From: Gigaspora rosea
Taxonomy: Eukaryota; Glomeromycota; Glomeromycetes; Diversisporales; Gigasporaceae
Direction of reading: 5' to 3'
Assembly: GCA_003550325.1 (NCBI GenBank)
Contig: QKWP01001072.1
Span: 1 to 64,000 of the forward strand
Length of the DNA: 64,000 nucleotides
Position numbers and translations under genes: made by a program. Shown piece after piece: positions 11,281-22,695 of this stretch. The notes under the pieces were generated by a model. The model was not told where the DNA came from. It made no database searches and worked only from the letters and a program-made list of their open reading frames with translations. Position 1 is the stretch's first letter. The number at the start of each line of letters is the position of its first letter.

Positions 11281-12060
11281 CATAAAAACATTCATTTTTG
11301 TTGTTTTTTTTGTTTTTTTTTGCATTTGACAATAATAATTTCCATGTATTGGCGTGCACAAATTACATTTGATTTGTAAGCAAATAAATATTTGGTTGTT
11401 CTTTTTTTGTTTACTCTTATAATTTTTATTTTTTTATAATTTTTTTTTTACAACTCATTAATTTTTATATAATTTTGTTTAGTTATTGCGATTGTTTTCA
11501 AACCATCCTTTAGAGTTATTGCCTTGGAAGTTGCTCTTTTGGAATTACTATCATTTTTGATGTATGTTTTTTTATTATTTTTGGTGGTATCGCAGCTTTA
11601 TTTTTTTTTGCTATTATTTTTCTTTTACTTTTTAATACTTTCTGTATATTATTGCATTTTAGTATCTTCCTTGAATTATTTCCATTGAGTTGCCACAATC
11701 GGAGTTGTCCCTATTGGAGTTATTTCTAGAGTAGTCATTTCAAATTTTTTTTTAAACTTTCATTTTGGTACTATTACTTTGTTTTTTTCAATATTAAAGT
11801 TGCTGGGTTATTTTTAAAGTTGTTAGTTTTGTAAATAGAAGTATTTTCTTATTCGGCATGTAAATTATTAAATTAAAGTATTTGTATTATAAAATTTAAT
11901 TAATAAAATAATTAAAATTAATTAATAAAATACAAAATTTAGTTAATAAAATTTAAAAAATTTAGTTAATAAAATTATAAAATTTAGTTAATAAAATAAT
12001 GCATATACGATATATATATGTGTATGGATATATGCTATTATATATTACTTGCATATAAAT
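11281..12060. other. AT-rich stretch without a recognisable gene
   Basis: Long T and A runs plus a degenerate repeat of 'aaaatttagttaataaaat' near 11890-12000. The only ORF (11516-11698, minus) is a Lys/Ile-rich low-complexity frame that I do not accept. Confidence 0.6.
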
Positions 12061-12065
12061 ATGCA

Positions 12066-12180
12066 TGAGACAATGTATGAGAAAACACATAAAATTGCAC
12101 GTTAGTATGTGCACTATTGCACAGAAACTGTGCCTTATTACATGCTATAAACGTGTTTTCCCATATATTGTCTCGTATAG
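12066..12180. repeat. Hairpin repeat GAGACAAT..ATTGTCTC
   Basis: GAGACAATGTATGAGAAAAC pairs with GTTTTCCCATATATTGTCTC about 100 bp away. MITE-like; no target duplication seen. Confidence 0.55.
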
Positions 12181-12284
12181 ATTTACGTACAGGTCCGTGT
12201 AGTTCTATATCCAAACTTTTTCATGTATTGTAGTATCATTCCGTGCTGCAATTTGTTATAGGGCTGGACCCGAGATATCTATCT

Positions 12285-12425
12285 CGGGTCATTAACAAAA
12301 AATGTCAGGAGTACAATTTTACTATATAGTACATTCTAACTCAACTCAGACTAACCCTTACCCTAACTTTAATTAAAAAGTCAAAAATATATGACTGGAC
12401 ACGGCTTTAGACATCCTCTTTTGGA
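12285..12425. repeat. Partial copy of the CTGTGTCC TIR family
   Basis: Reads as the reverse complement of about 8572-8700 ('aatgtcaggag', 'ttaattaaaaagtcaaaa', 'tggacacggctttagac'). It is preceded at 12255-12279 by a perfect palindrome built on GACCCGAGATA. Confidence 0.6.
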
Positions 12426-13094
12426 CGGTGAGTACATTGAGTGACCTGAACCGGCAACCTTGAACTACTTATTTTGCTAATTCAGCATAAAAAAATAAAC
12501 AAGTTCATGGAATTAAAAATTTAGGATTAGAGGCTATAATAATAAATAATCAGTTTTATATCATTCCCTCATTTTCAATTAGTGCCCCAAGTCAGGTTTA
12601 AACACTCGGTTTTTTCTTGTATTTTCACTTTTTTACAGGAGGGCAGTTTTTGTATTTGTCTTCACTTTTTTCATGTATCGGGCTGATCTGGGAAGTGCAT
12701 GCCAATGACCTCTTACAAAAGACTATTAACCTGTGAGTCCAATATGCAAACATTTACTTATTCAGAATGTTCCTACCTGTAACCATGTTGTACAACAGCA
12801 TCGTATATATAAACATCTGTATGTCTGTTTACTTTTTACTCTTCATCTTATTTACGTACTTGTCTGTTTACTTAATTACTCTTTATTTTAAATTATTTCT
12901 TCTGTTCCTACTTCTTTCGAATTTGTGTTTTGTCTATATGACTGATAGTCACTTCGGCATGATATAACGATGATTATCCCAACAATATTGCAAATAATGT
13001 CTTTAATGTTACTTTGTATTATTAATGTTCTACAAACTCAGCAAGTAGTTCGTAACATGGCAAGAAGGCTTGTACGCAACGAAAGTGTAAGTAG

Positions 13095-13320
13095 TTGAAG
13101 AATAATAAACAGCTAGATGGATGGGGCTTTAGCCAGATACTTGTACCTGTTGGGATCCCTAATAGGGCTGGAGTATTATATTGCTTACTTCTAAATAAAG
13201 TTATATATTTTACTCTTACAAGTACTGAAATGGATGCGTTTATTGGGATCTCTAGTAAACTTTATGGAATTTACTATTTTAATTTTTGAATGGTCTACTA
13301 TTCTGTAGGAAGAATTGGTT
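13095..13320 (+). other. Conserved unit module (copy B)
   Basis: Counterpart of 396-640. The paired direct repeats here read GGGATCCCTAAT and GGGATCTCTAGT, both different from unit A. Reads as a 64-residue ORF with a stop after FNF. Confidence 0.5.
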
Positions 13321-13694
13321 ACTCATTTTGTTTAATAAAAATTAATTTGGAATTATCCTTGCATCTACTATTTATCTAATCTTTTTTATTTAATTATACT
13401 TCTGAAAAAGATTTCTCATTGATTTTGCTTTTTATAGGATGATATCCAAAATGTCCATTCATTTAAATTATTTTGGGAAGGAGGTCTTCTTGTTTTTTAA
13501 TAAATAGTTACACAACATAGTTGCACTAAAACCAAGAATAGAAGTACCAGTAAGACATATTCAAAGCTCTAATTAATTGTATTTGATAATTAGTTTGACT
13601 TTATTACTGATTATAAAAGTTCGTATTGAAGGATTTATAATCATTTCTAAATTTTGGTCATGTCTATATAATTATGAGAACTTGATTTTACATG

Positions 13695-14537
13695 AAAATT
13701 AGTGGGACACGTGATGAATTTTGTGATGATCATCAGCAAATTTCAGTAATTATCTCTTAAACCGTCTGTTTTAGCAGGCAAATTTGCCTGCTAGAATTTT
13801 TAATGAATTTTTAAAATTTGGTTCTGATTTATTTTTATTAAAAATCAAGTTATTTTAAAAAAATTTTTTTAAATAATAACTATGAATATAGTTTATATTT
13901 TAATGATTTTAATTTTCATATTTCTACAGAAAAAATTTAAATTGACTATAAGCTAAAAAAATTTGAAATTTTTAAAAATTTTTGATTTTTTAGAGATTTT
14001 ATTTTTGACCATTAACAAACTTTTTAAAATTCTAAAAATATGTCCCCAATAATTTTGATACAAATTATAGATTAAATTATTATAAACAACTTTTATTATA
14101 AAAGTTTTTATAATTTTATAATTAAAATTTTAACTTTAATTAATAGAGAAAAAATTTTTTCTCTTCGGGAACATATAAAAATTTGAAAATTTTTAAAAGT
14201 AAAGAATTGGCTATATTTGAGCCAAGATTTCTTTTATGTTTGAATATATATTTAATTAAAATTTTAATAGATATCAATTAACAATATGCTAAAGTTTTAT
14301 TTTAGCTTAGTAATAGGGTGACATATCCTTAATAAAATTTTTAGTAATTTTAAAAAACATGTAAAAAAAATTCAGCAGGCAAATTTGCCTGCTGGATGGT
14401 TTAAGGAATTTTTCATTCAGCCGATACAAAACATACTGCAATAATATATCGAGCAAAAATTATATCAGATATTATCAAAAAACTATACTGTTATTACCAA
14501 AATTTGGATGGTCATATCACGTTTCCCACTAATTTTC
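13695..14537. mobile_element. Outer TIR element, ATTAGTGGGA ends
   Basis: Left AAAATTAGTGGGACACGTGA and right (reversed) AAAATTAGTGGGAAACGTGA. Absent from A, C, D and F. It contains the second TIR element 13756-14405. The sequence AGTGGCACGTGATGAATTTT near 47665 is a relative of its left end. Confidence 0.7.
13756..14405. mobile_element. Nested TIR element with AGCAGGCAAATTTGCC ends
   Basis: Each end carries CTTAAACC followed by the perfect palindrome AGCAGGCAAATTTGCCTGCT, so a hairpin sits at both termini. The interior is about 80% AT with no ORF. Its position inside the outer element dates it as the later arrival. Confidence 0.7.
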
Positions 14538-14756
14538 AAATTAGCTGTAAAAAAGTTTCAAATTTGCAAAAAAGGAGAGTGAAACGAGACCAAGAGTCAA
14601 ATAAAGGTTGCATTTGTGTACTATGCTTTATTTATTTTTATATTTAAACTGGGTCATGTGTGCTGAGTGCTGTGTAATTCTATTTTCATTAGAAAACGAG
14701 TAAACTTAATATATTTTAAAAAAATTTAATTTCGATTGTTTTACTAAAAAATTTAA

Positions 14757-16076
14757 GGGTAGAGTATACATAGATCATTTTTTATATGACATGCATGGCA
14801 AATCGAGACCTTATATAGATAATAAAAATATGCTACCAGTAAAAGTTTTCAGTAACACAATTATTTTTCGCCAAATTTTTGTAGCACATAGATTATAACC
14901 TTCCATTTATAGTAGTAAAATTTTTAATGGCTATATTATTTTAAAAAAATATACTTACATATACTATTAAATTTGCCACAGTGATCCCAAATTTGCCGTG
15001 GTGACCCGGTCGTACAAACTAAAAAAGCAAGGTACCATGTTTCTAGGACAAATAGTTGCCCAATTAGATTTAAGAAAAACTAAAAGACGTTTGATATCTG
15101 ATACAGTCAAACTTCTCTAAGTACACGAGGACCACACTTTAATAGCGTGCATTTAAAGAATAATAAAAAAAAGTGGTCAAAAATATATAGTCAAACCTCT
15201 CTAAGGTACCCTCTATAAGCGCACACGTTCTGGCTCAAATATATACTTGACCTCTATAAATGCACTTTTTTTTAATATTCTCTAAATGCACATTGTTAAA
15301 GTATAGTTCCAAGGGCGTGTACTTAGAGAGGTGTACCTTTCTATAAATGCATATTGTGAAAACCTTCCCGAAGAAAAAAAAAGCTTTTTCAAGATACTAG
15401 TAGAGGCACTTTGCAAATACTACGCTGACTTCTTTGAATCATCAGGCATTAACTTGGATTAGAAGGAGAGAAAGCTTTCTAGGTACCTTTTGCAGGACCA
15501 CATGGACTTCTTGAGCTTCCTGAGGAAGAAGATTAGTGGATGCACTTTGCTAAGTATTATAAATTTCTTATACTTTTTTCTTATTAGGCTCATGTTGGAC
15601 TTGTCAGTTTATGGTTTGAATGATGCTGAAGTTATTTAATTTTTTACGAGGGGGTTTCATAATTAACAAGTAAGTGACGTATTTTGAAAATAAGTAGGGT
15701 TTTTTAAATAGTATTTTTACTATGTTGAATTATAAATTGGATAAATGCGATTCAAATATTAGTAAAGTGAAGCCATAAATTATGTTTGAATTTCATAGGC
15801 AAGAGTTCGTTTACAATAAAGTTTTTTTTCAAATTTATTTTAATAAATAATAAATATTATTACTACTGTATAATATGTCTTCTTAATAACATTAATATTA
15901 TGAATAGGCCTATAATAAATATTAATTCCTTTTGGACAAAAAAATTTAAGTATTAATTATAGGTTACAGGTCATAGAATATTCCAACGTATTCGGTTTCT
16001 GTGTTTATCACAATATGTTACACAAAAAAATTTACCATGCATATCATATGAAAAATGATTTACGTATACTCTACCC
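14757..16076. mobile_element. TTAA-target TIR element, 1.3 kb
   Basis: Ends GGGTAGAGTATACATAGATC and (reversed) GGGTAGAGTATACGTAAATC. TTAA flanks both sides (14753-14756, 16077-16080), while the empty site in the other units has a single TTAA ('aaatttaatttcg'). The TTAA duplication suggests piggyBac-type integration, although the termini begin GGG rather than the usual CCC. No transposase is evident. Confidence 0.75.
15105..15345. mobile_element. Mariner-like MITE cluster (AGTCAAACCTCTCTAA)
   Basis: The inverted arms 'cttctctaagtacacgagg' and (reversed) 'cctctctaagtacacgccc' enclose a second 'agtcaaacctctctaag' copy near 15190. It lies inside the 14757-16076 element, so it is a nested insertion. 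Such ends are common in small Tc1/mariner relatives. Confidence 0.55.
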
Positions 16077-16111
16077 TTAATTTCAATTGTTTTACTAAAA
16101 AAATTTAATTA

Positions 16112-16970
16112 ATACCCATGGGTCGATAGTGCAAGTGGCTAGCACTCCGGGTCACATTCGCAAGGTCGCTGGTTCAAGTCCAACGGGAGGCGAAAACTAT
16201 GCTAGGGCTACGAATGGTGAAAAAGGAGACCAGGTTATGTGACATAGCAACAATAGTCGCACGGCACCAGAAAAAGGGAAAATCCAACATAAAAGTCGTT
16301 AAAATAGCAAGATCCCGCTTAAGTACCAAGAAAATAGAGGCTTGTCGTACCACCCAAATAAAAGAAAGGGTTTACTGGATCCGAGCTCAGGAGGACCTGT
16401 CCTTACCTGAAACGGAAGGAAGACTGAAACTTCGAGAAGGCTAGTATGGGAACTTTGAGAAGGTTCGAACGGAAGTATGGAAAGTAGAGTAGAATCAGTA
16501 GGGACACGGAACGAAAATTTCCGGATATACGAAAATGTATGGAAACTAGAGTAGTACCGTTTGGAGGCTGGGAAGAAAATTTCTAGACATTAGAAGATGT
16601 ACGGAGAGTAGAGTAGTGCCATTTGGACCATGGGCCGAAAATTTCTAACTACCGGAGACTGGATTAAAGGCTGCTTCGAGCAGGGACCTCGGAATATTAG
16701 TACCGAATGAGGCCTCGGGAAAGATTCCTGTGAATTGGATATGAAGCGGAAAGCCAGGAAGACCGTAAGAAGCTAAAACGAAAACACCGCCGGATGGGCA
16801 TGATAACAAATGAGGGTGTATCCAGGAAGTCCAAGTATGGAATATGGGCTAGTCTAAATCTTGCGATAAATTTTTGCAAAGCGAACGTTTGTTTTGATCC
16901 TGATTTTTAATTGACTGATTTACGTTGGAAAATTACGTGTCCATCGATCCTATGCCAGATGCCCTATTGT
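16112..16970 (+). mobile_element. SINE-like insertion with tRNA-type promoter
   Basis: Inserted into the 'tttaatttcgattg' repeat of unit B. A perfect RNA polymerase III A box TAGTGCAAGTGG (16127-16138) and B box GGTTCAAGTCC (16171-16181) lie 44 bp apart, with a paired D stem GTGC/GCAC. The acceptor and T stems do not pair properly, so it is not a working tRNA gene. The body of about 750 bp is markedly richer in G+C and A+G than its surroundings and has 'gtatggaaagtagagtag'-type internal repeats. The 81-residue ORF inside is basic and unrecognised. No 3' poly-A tail was identified. Confidence 0.55.
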
Positions 16971-17390
16971 TGTCATTGTTTTACTAAAAAATTTAATTTC
17001 GATTGTTTTACTAAAAAATTTAATTTGACTGTTTTATTAAAAATTTCAAATTACCAATATTTGGTAACGGCATGTTATTGTCACATCGACTGTTATATCA
17101 AATTATTATTAGATGAAATGGTCAGTGATGCCGTTCGCATGTGTTCTTTTTTTTTTTAAAACTAGCATATGATCATGTGGCGGCTTCGCAGCTAGCCTTA
17201 TTTATAATTAAATGTGGAGAGATTAGCCAAATTTATTGACTTGACCAAGCGATTATTTAAAAATTAGCCTTCAAATGTGATCTTATTATATACTATGATG
17301 TTTATTTTTCGTCTAGTAAATTTCTTATAGGAAACAAAATAATTTTTTGATTTGTTTATAATTTATGTTATCTTAATATTACATGAATTA

Positions 17391-17585
17391 TAGCGCTTTG
17401 CAAAAAGATGTGACCCGGAGATTTTTTAATGATGATGGCTGAGAATCACTGAGATTCCAGATTGTCTGTTACGATTGGTTACGTTTATATTTCTTTGAAA
17501 TCGGTTTAATTCTTAAAATCTCAAAAAATCCGATTTTCACACGACATTATGATCTGCAAAGGTCACATCTTTTTGCAAAGCGCAA
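17391..17585. mobile_element. MITE of the GCGCTTTGCAAA family, site 2 (unit B)
   Basis: Orthologous in position to 2598-2802: TAGCGCTTTGCAAAAAGATG on the left, GCAAAGCGCAA on the right, TA flanks. Confidence 0.8.
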
Positions 17586-17862
17586 TAATTTACGCCCAAG
17601 TTAACATGGTATTTTGAGCAAATAATCCTAACTAATTTTAAGAATTTTTTATACTAGGCATTTTCTTACTACTACTAACAACATCAAGTGTTTCGATAAA
17701 TTCCAGTATGATTAAGTTTGATTATATTAATTTCTGACAATATCCGTTTATAGTCGGGATGGCTCCTTAAAAATTCATATGATTCTATTTCAGTTGATGT
17801 ATTTTCATGTTCTTCATTCAAGAACGATTGAATCAGGTATATATAAAACTGTAGTATTCTAG

Positions 17863-20700
17863 TAAATTAAATTGCCACAGCTCCACAAGAAGTCTTCGTT
17901 ATCATGCCATTCTTTAAAAACTTTGCAAAGTTCTCCTACTGATGGTCTGTTTTCAGGATTTTGATCCCAACATTGTTTCATCATGTTATGTAACATTGTG
18001 GTTCTTCATTACTTATAGGTGGTCGTAAACCATTAAAGACGATTTTTCTGATTTGTTCTTCAATTTTGGTTTGATTTAATAAATCGTTGCTGATAATCCG
18101 TACAAAATCTCCCACATGATTATACCGAATGAATAGATATCGAGTGCGGTGGTGTACAGTTTTTCTAAAGCTTCTTATGCAATGTAAGGTAAAACCACAT
18201 AAATTTCATTATCTTTCTGTCTGAAATATTGAAACAAAAGAACGATATCAACAATATAAGCACTATGTAGATTATCTTGTAAAATATTGAGAAGTTGAAT
18301 AACAGCATAGTGGAAGTTCGTTTTGATTGGCTAAAATTAAACTAAATGTGATTGGCGACGATCTTTTTTTTTATACAGTCAACTGTAATTTTTAAAGTAC
18401 TTTTATAAGTAAAAATCGTCATGTCATATGAGAAAATTTTTTTTGTAACTTGAGTCGTTAGTATTTTACCTTGAGTTTTACTGTTTTTTAACTTGGGATG
18501 CAGTGGGATACAGAAGTTTCAAGATCTAGATGAGAAGCAAATATTTTACAAGGTCGGAAGGTAGTTCGGCGACCTAAGCAATTGGTGAGTAAAGTTGCAA
18601 GATTCTGTTTCCACTAGTTTTGCTTGCCTAATAAAAAAACTATTTCGAACTACATTCTAAACTGTACTTTACTCTTTTATTGTTATATATTTAGGTTATA
18701 AGTATAGTTTATAAATACAACGTTTATACGTGGCAGTGGTTAGAAATCTTGAATCTATGTTTAATATGTATTACGAAACTTAATGATTTATTGTAAATTA
18801 ATGTACTTATTACGAAAAGAATAATATATACATTGTTAAATATGAATTAAAGTAGCTATTATGAACAAATTAATGTGTTGTAAGACTAAAATACGCGTCT
18901 TCAGAACGTACTAACTAATTTTTTTGAAAAGTAATAATTTTCGCTTGGGTATGGCCGATACTTTATCCGGGGTATGATCAACATTTTTTCCGGGGTGTTT
19001 TAACAACCAATCAAAATGAACTTCCGTTATGCTTTGAATAACAAATTCAATTTATCCTTCCAATTCATTTTAGTAATTTCAGGAAGATTCCGAAGTAAAG
19101 AACCCATATATGCGTATTTTAACACGAAAAAGTGGTTTCCATTCTCATTTCTTGCTATTCTAAATATTTCATGAATGAGGAATTCTCAACTCCAATTTCA
19201 CAATGCATTTTTATCTAAAATAATAATTGTTAGGGCTATGAGTCAATACAAACTCATTTAAATCAGTCTCATACAATTCTTTAAGCACAACAAAATTAGA
19301 ATCAAAACTTACTTATTGGTAATATTTAACAAGATTAGATCTTTTCCATCTGGCCAAATATACAGTTGAGAAACAACCCTTTCCAATCATTCTAACATCT
19401 TCAAATTCGTTATGGATCCAAGCTAAATTGTATTTATCATTGCCCAACAATATTTTATGTCTACAGAAATATCGAGGCCACCATATTCTGATTTAAAGAT
19501 TTCATAAAATTTACTTCGTTCTGCTTGAAACCTATAATGCGTTCCAATACCATTCCAATAACAATAACCAATTATAGACATTCCTCTAAAATCTCCTAAC
19601 TTTGCTAATTTTTTAAAGCAATTGAATCTTATGCTCATCCTTTTCGACTCCGATTTCAAGTTTCCAACTACGAGTGTTCCCTCATCATTCCCATCTCTGA
19701 AGATTTTTATAATAAATTAACGCCCTTTTTCATCCTTTTCAACTCCAATTCCTTTTTGATAACAATATCCAGCAGAAAATGCTCCGCTAACATTTAACGG
19801 CAGATTTTTGGAAATAAATAAATGTCTTGTGCTCATCTTTTCTACTCCGTCTCCATTGTTACAACAAAGTCCAATATCCAATGTTCCCATTACGTGCCCA
19901 TCTCTGCAGATATTTGACAATAAATGAATGTTTTTTCCCGTCCTTTTCGACACCGATTCCAAATTTAGAACAATATCCAACCTTATTTGTTCCTTCAGAG
20001 TTACCCATCTTTCCGATTTTTTATAATAAATGAAGGCCTTTTTTTTCATCTTTTTCAACACCAATTCCATACAATAAAAATATCAACATAAAATATTCCT
20101 TTATCAACTTCCGTCTTTGCAGATTTTAGGAAGTAAATAAATGCCTTGTGTTCATCTTTTTCTACTCCGTGTCCATTGTATTAACAATATCCCACTTTAA
20201 ATGTTTCAATAGCGAGCCCCATTTCTGCAGATTTTTGATAGTAAATAAATGCCTTGCGTTCATCTTTTCTACCCCGTGTCCATTATGATAAAAACATTAT
20301 ATGTTCCTGTAACGTGCCCCATCTCTGCAGATGTTTGATAATAAAAGAATTCCTTTTTTTATTCTTATCGATACCAAATCCCTTAATATAATTCTCTAAC
20401 ATTAAATACTCCATTAGCATCACCTTTCTTTCCGGCTTTTCGAAATATTAAAACGCCTTATGTTCGTCCTTTTCGACTTCAATTCCATTGAGATAAAAAC
20501 TACCAAGAACATCTATTCCTCGAGCGGAAGCCATATCAGCAGATTTCCTAAAATAAGTAAATGCTTTATATGTATCCTTTTCGACACCATCTCCTTGATT
20601 GTAACAAACACCAACATTATATGTCCCATCTGAGTTACCCTTCTCACTCGCTTTTTGAAAATGTAAAAAAGCCTTATATTCATTTTTTCTACACTATCCT
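17863..20700 (-). pseudogene. Sel1-repeat/TKL kinase pseudogene, copy B
   Basis: Minus-strand Sel1 repeats (about 20700-19440) are followed by the kinase domain: GKGCFSTVYLARW near 19370, then the C-lobe with LYTTALDIYSFGIIMWEI around 18120-18170, CWDQNPENRPS near 17960 and a tail ending near 17863. Unlike A and C, this copy has five A residues at the C-lobe homopolymer, which keeps that stretch in one frame, but a stop replaces the Gln of IAQEAL. An insertion at 18305-19033 removes the catalytic-loop neighbourhood. Confidence 0.75.
18305..19033. mobile_element. MULE-like non-autonomous element, 10-bp TSD
   Basis: Flanked by TTGAATAACA (18295-18304 and 19034-19043). Ends GCATAGTGGAAGTTCGTTTT and (reversed) AGCATAACGGAAGTTCATTTT. 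Unit C has the uninterrupted 'agttgaataataaattc'. The interior lacks a transposase. A 10-bp duplication is typical of Mutator-like transposition. Confidence 0.85.
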
Positions 20701-20994
20701 CTTATAAATATAAAATACAAAGGTTTAATTCGTTCCTGGATTCGCCCATAATTCAATTTTTTAAACGCTGAACAGATATTGATTTCTGATCAAAAAAATA
20801 AATCTATACTTCTATACTATCGATCTTGTATTATAAAATAATACAGATTTTGAGACTGCTTTGGAAATTGGCTCTATAGGGAGCTTTAGCAGAAGAAGTA
20901 ATACAAATTAAAGAAGGCATGAAATTAATGTTCAAAAATGTCGAGAGAAATACGTAGAAAATATCAAACAGGGTTCTAGTATTAAGGCTGAATA

Positions 20995-21062
20995 ACTATA
21001 TTATAAGATTTGCAACATTTCTGAAGATCTTTTTTTTTTTGCCTTTCTGCAGCACCTAGCCA
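20995..21062. repeat. Right-end fragment of the GGCTAGGTGCTGCA element
   Basis: 'gaagatctttttttt' to 'tttctgcagcacctagcc' matches the right end of the 59096-60353 element. The left end is absent here. Confidence 0.6.
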
Positions 21063-21070
21063 ATATATAA

Positions 21071-21223
21071 TTGTCCGAAGCGTAGCGAGGACTATAGTAC
21101 AGCAATGGACACGAATTTGTGTTGGTTTCCAGTCACGTGCAGTCAATCAGCTATAGAAATCGACACGGATCAGCCCGATGTTTATTCTTGGCTTCGGACA
21201 CTAACGGGTATCCGTTTTCCTAG
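21071..21223 (+). mobile_element. Helentron/Helitron2-like element, short copy
   Basis: The 5' end TTGTCCGAAGC (GTCCGAAGC at 21073-21081) is matched by an internal inverted copy GCTTCGGAC (21191-21199). This is followed by a hairpin AACGG-GTAT-CCGTT (21203-21216) and the terminus TTCCTAG at 21223, flanked by T residues. An asymmetric terminal inverted repeat plus a 3' hairpin is the Helentron/Helitron2 architecture. Too short to encode Rep/helicase, so non-autonomous. Confidence 0.7.
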
Positions 21224-21259
21224 TTTATAGTAATACCACAAATTTTCTGATCAATTTTA

Positions 21260-21773
21260 TTGTCCGAAGTAGGGATGCACCAGTTAAACAAACTGTGATA
21301 TTCATATCACCCAATCAAATTGCTTGATCAGGTGTAACACAGATCATATGATGTTTGTTTACATCTGACAGTAAGTAATTACGCCATTTACGACCAATAA
21401 GATTTATTCATTAAGGACCGTTTTGGGACCGCGGACGGACCGGGACCAGGACCGAAAATACTATGATAACGGTCTACTAGGACCGGGACGGACCGGACCG
21501 TGACTGGTGCATCCCTAGTCCGAAGCGAAGCGAAAGACTTATATTTCTATGCGCTTTGATGACCGAAATTACGATTGATGCATTCGTAATAGAAATATCA
21601 AAACCGTGGTTTCGGCATTTTCCGTCTGTAACGCCCCTGAAAAATGTGATCTGCGACATGCGTACGTGACCAGATTTTTCAGGGCTTATCGAACGTTTTC
21701 CGTTACAGTTTATGGTACTAATACTAAAATTATCGCTATGGGCTCCGGACTTATACCGTTTTCCGGTTCCTAG
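21260..21773 (+). mobile_element. Helentron/Helitron2-like element with nested hAT MITE
   Basis: 5' GTCCGAAG at 21262 continues after the nested MITE as CGAAGCGAAAGAC. The 3' asymmetric repeat is GCTCCGGAC (21742-21750), followed by a hairpin ACCG..CGGT (21755-21767) and TTCCTAG ending at 21773. Same family as 21071-21223 and 26475-26857. Confidence 0.7.
21270..21517. mobile_element. hAT-type MITE nested in a Helentron-like element
   Basis: Ends TAGGGATGCACCAGT and ACTGGTGCATCCCTA. The perfect 8-bp TSD GTCCGAAG (21262-21269, 21518-21525) is itself the Helentron 5' terminus. The inside carries reiterated 'ggaccgg' blocks. The ORF at 21477-21845 (minus) spans this junction and is spurious. Confidence 0.92.
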
Positions 21774-22070
21774 TATATCATTTATTCCAATTCGTGTCTC
21801 GATCAGATTCGTTGTTTCAATCAAATTCGTTATCTGTTGTCTCAATTAAATTCGTTGTCTCAATCCTATTCCAAGCTTTTTATCCATCCCGTCGAATTTA
21901 CACGAACGATCAGTGTGGAACGTTAAAATTAAAAAAAATTGAACGTTTTTTTTTTTTTTTTTTTAAAAAAAAATCGCTTTTATCTCGAAATTTCGCTTAT
22001 GAAATTACCTTCGTTCTGACAAAAAAAATTCCTTGCGGAATTTTTTTTCCAAAACTCTACCCTTACCTTA

Positions 22071-22255
22071 AAACTTCGGAATCGTGGTCGGCTGGATCGG
22101 AATTGACCAATTATGGCCCAAGATCACAAAAAATTTTACTAATAAATCATATCCATTCATTAAATAAAGAATGCCCAGCTGATAATTTTGTGCTAACAAC
22201 TAGGGCTAAACACCAACCTAGATCAGACGCATCCGACCCGGAAATTTGAGGATAG
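22071..22255. repeat. Dispersed GGCTATCC repeat
   Basis: 'aatgcccagctgataatttt', 'caactagggct' and 'aaatttgaggatagcccc' recur inverted at 49125-49340 and truncated at 45188-45300, marking a repeat family of about 200 bp. Termini were not resolved. Confidence 0.55.
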
Positions 22256-22695
22256 CCCCCTCGCATTTTTCGGAAAAGCACGGGATTTTTAATGCGTCAA
22301 TTACCAATCAGAGATCACATTTTCAGCACATGATATAAACCCAAATGAGTGACCCGATGACCTCTCACAATATGCAATCATTTCCTTATTCGGAACGTTC
22401 CTACCTGTAATCATGTTGCACAACAGCATCATAAAACTGTGTTTATCCCTGTAATCATTTTTCATCTTAAACATTTCAAATATTAACAAATTATAGAATC
22501 TGTTCCCACTTCTTTTACTCTTATTTTTTTTCCTGTTCCTAGCCGCGATATTCCCTATGCGAATTTGTGTTTTGTCCATATCAGATATGGATGTCACGAT
22601 GATTAATTTACTTTGTATTATTAATGATTCGCAAACTCCGCAAGAAGTTCGTAACGTGACAAGAAGGCTTGCACGCAACAAAAGTGTAAGTAGTT

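Larger units (their letters stand above)
12690..22010. repeat. Tandem segmental unit, copy B
   Basis: Same order of blocks as unit A, starting at the 'ttattcagaatgttcctacctgtaaccatg' region (compare 22380 in unit C) and ending after 'cgatcagtgtggaacg'. It is the most heavily invaded copy: nested TIR elements at 13695-14537, a TTAA element at 14757-16076, a SINE-like insertion at 16112-16970, a 10-bp-TSD element at 18305-19033 and two Helentron-like elements near 21071-21773. Confidence 0.8.

Noticed and set aside
21477-21845. 122-residue ORF on the minus strand, repeated identically at 55836
   Set aside because: It crosses a MITE end, a target duplication and a Helentron terminus; the second copy lies in the probable assembly artefact.
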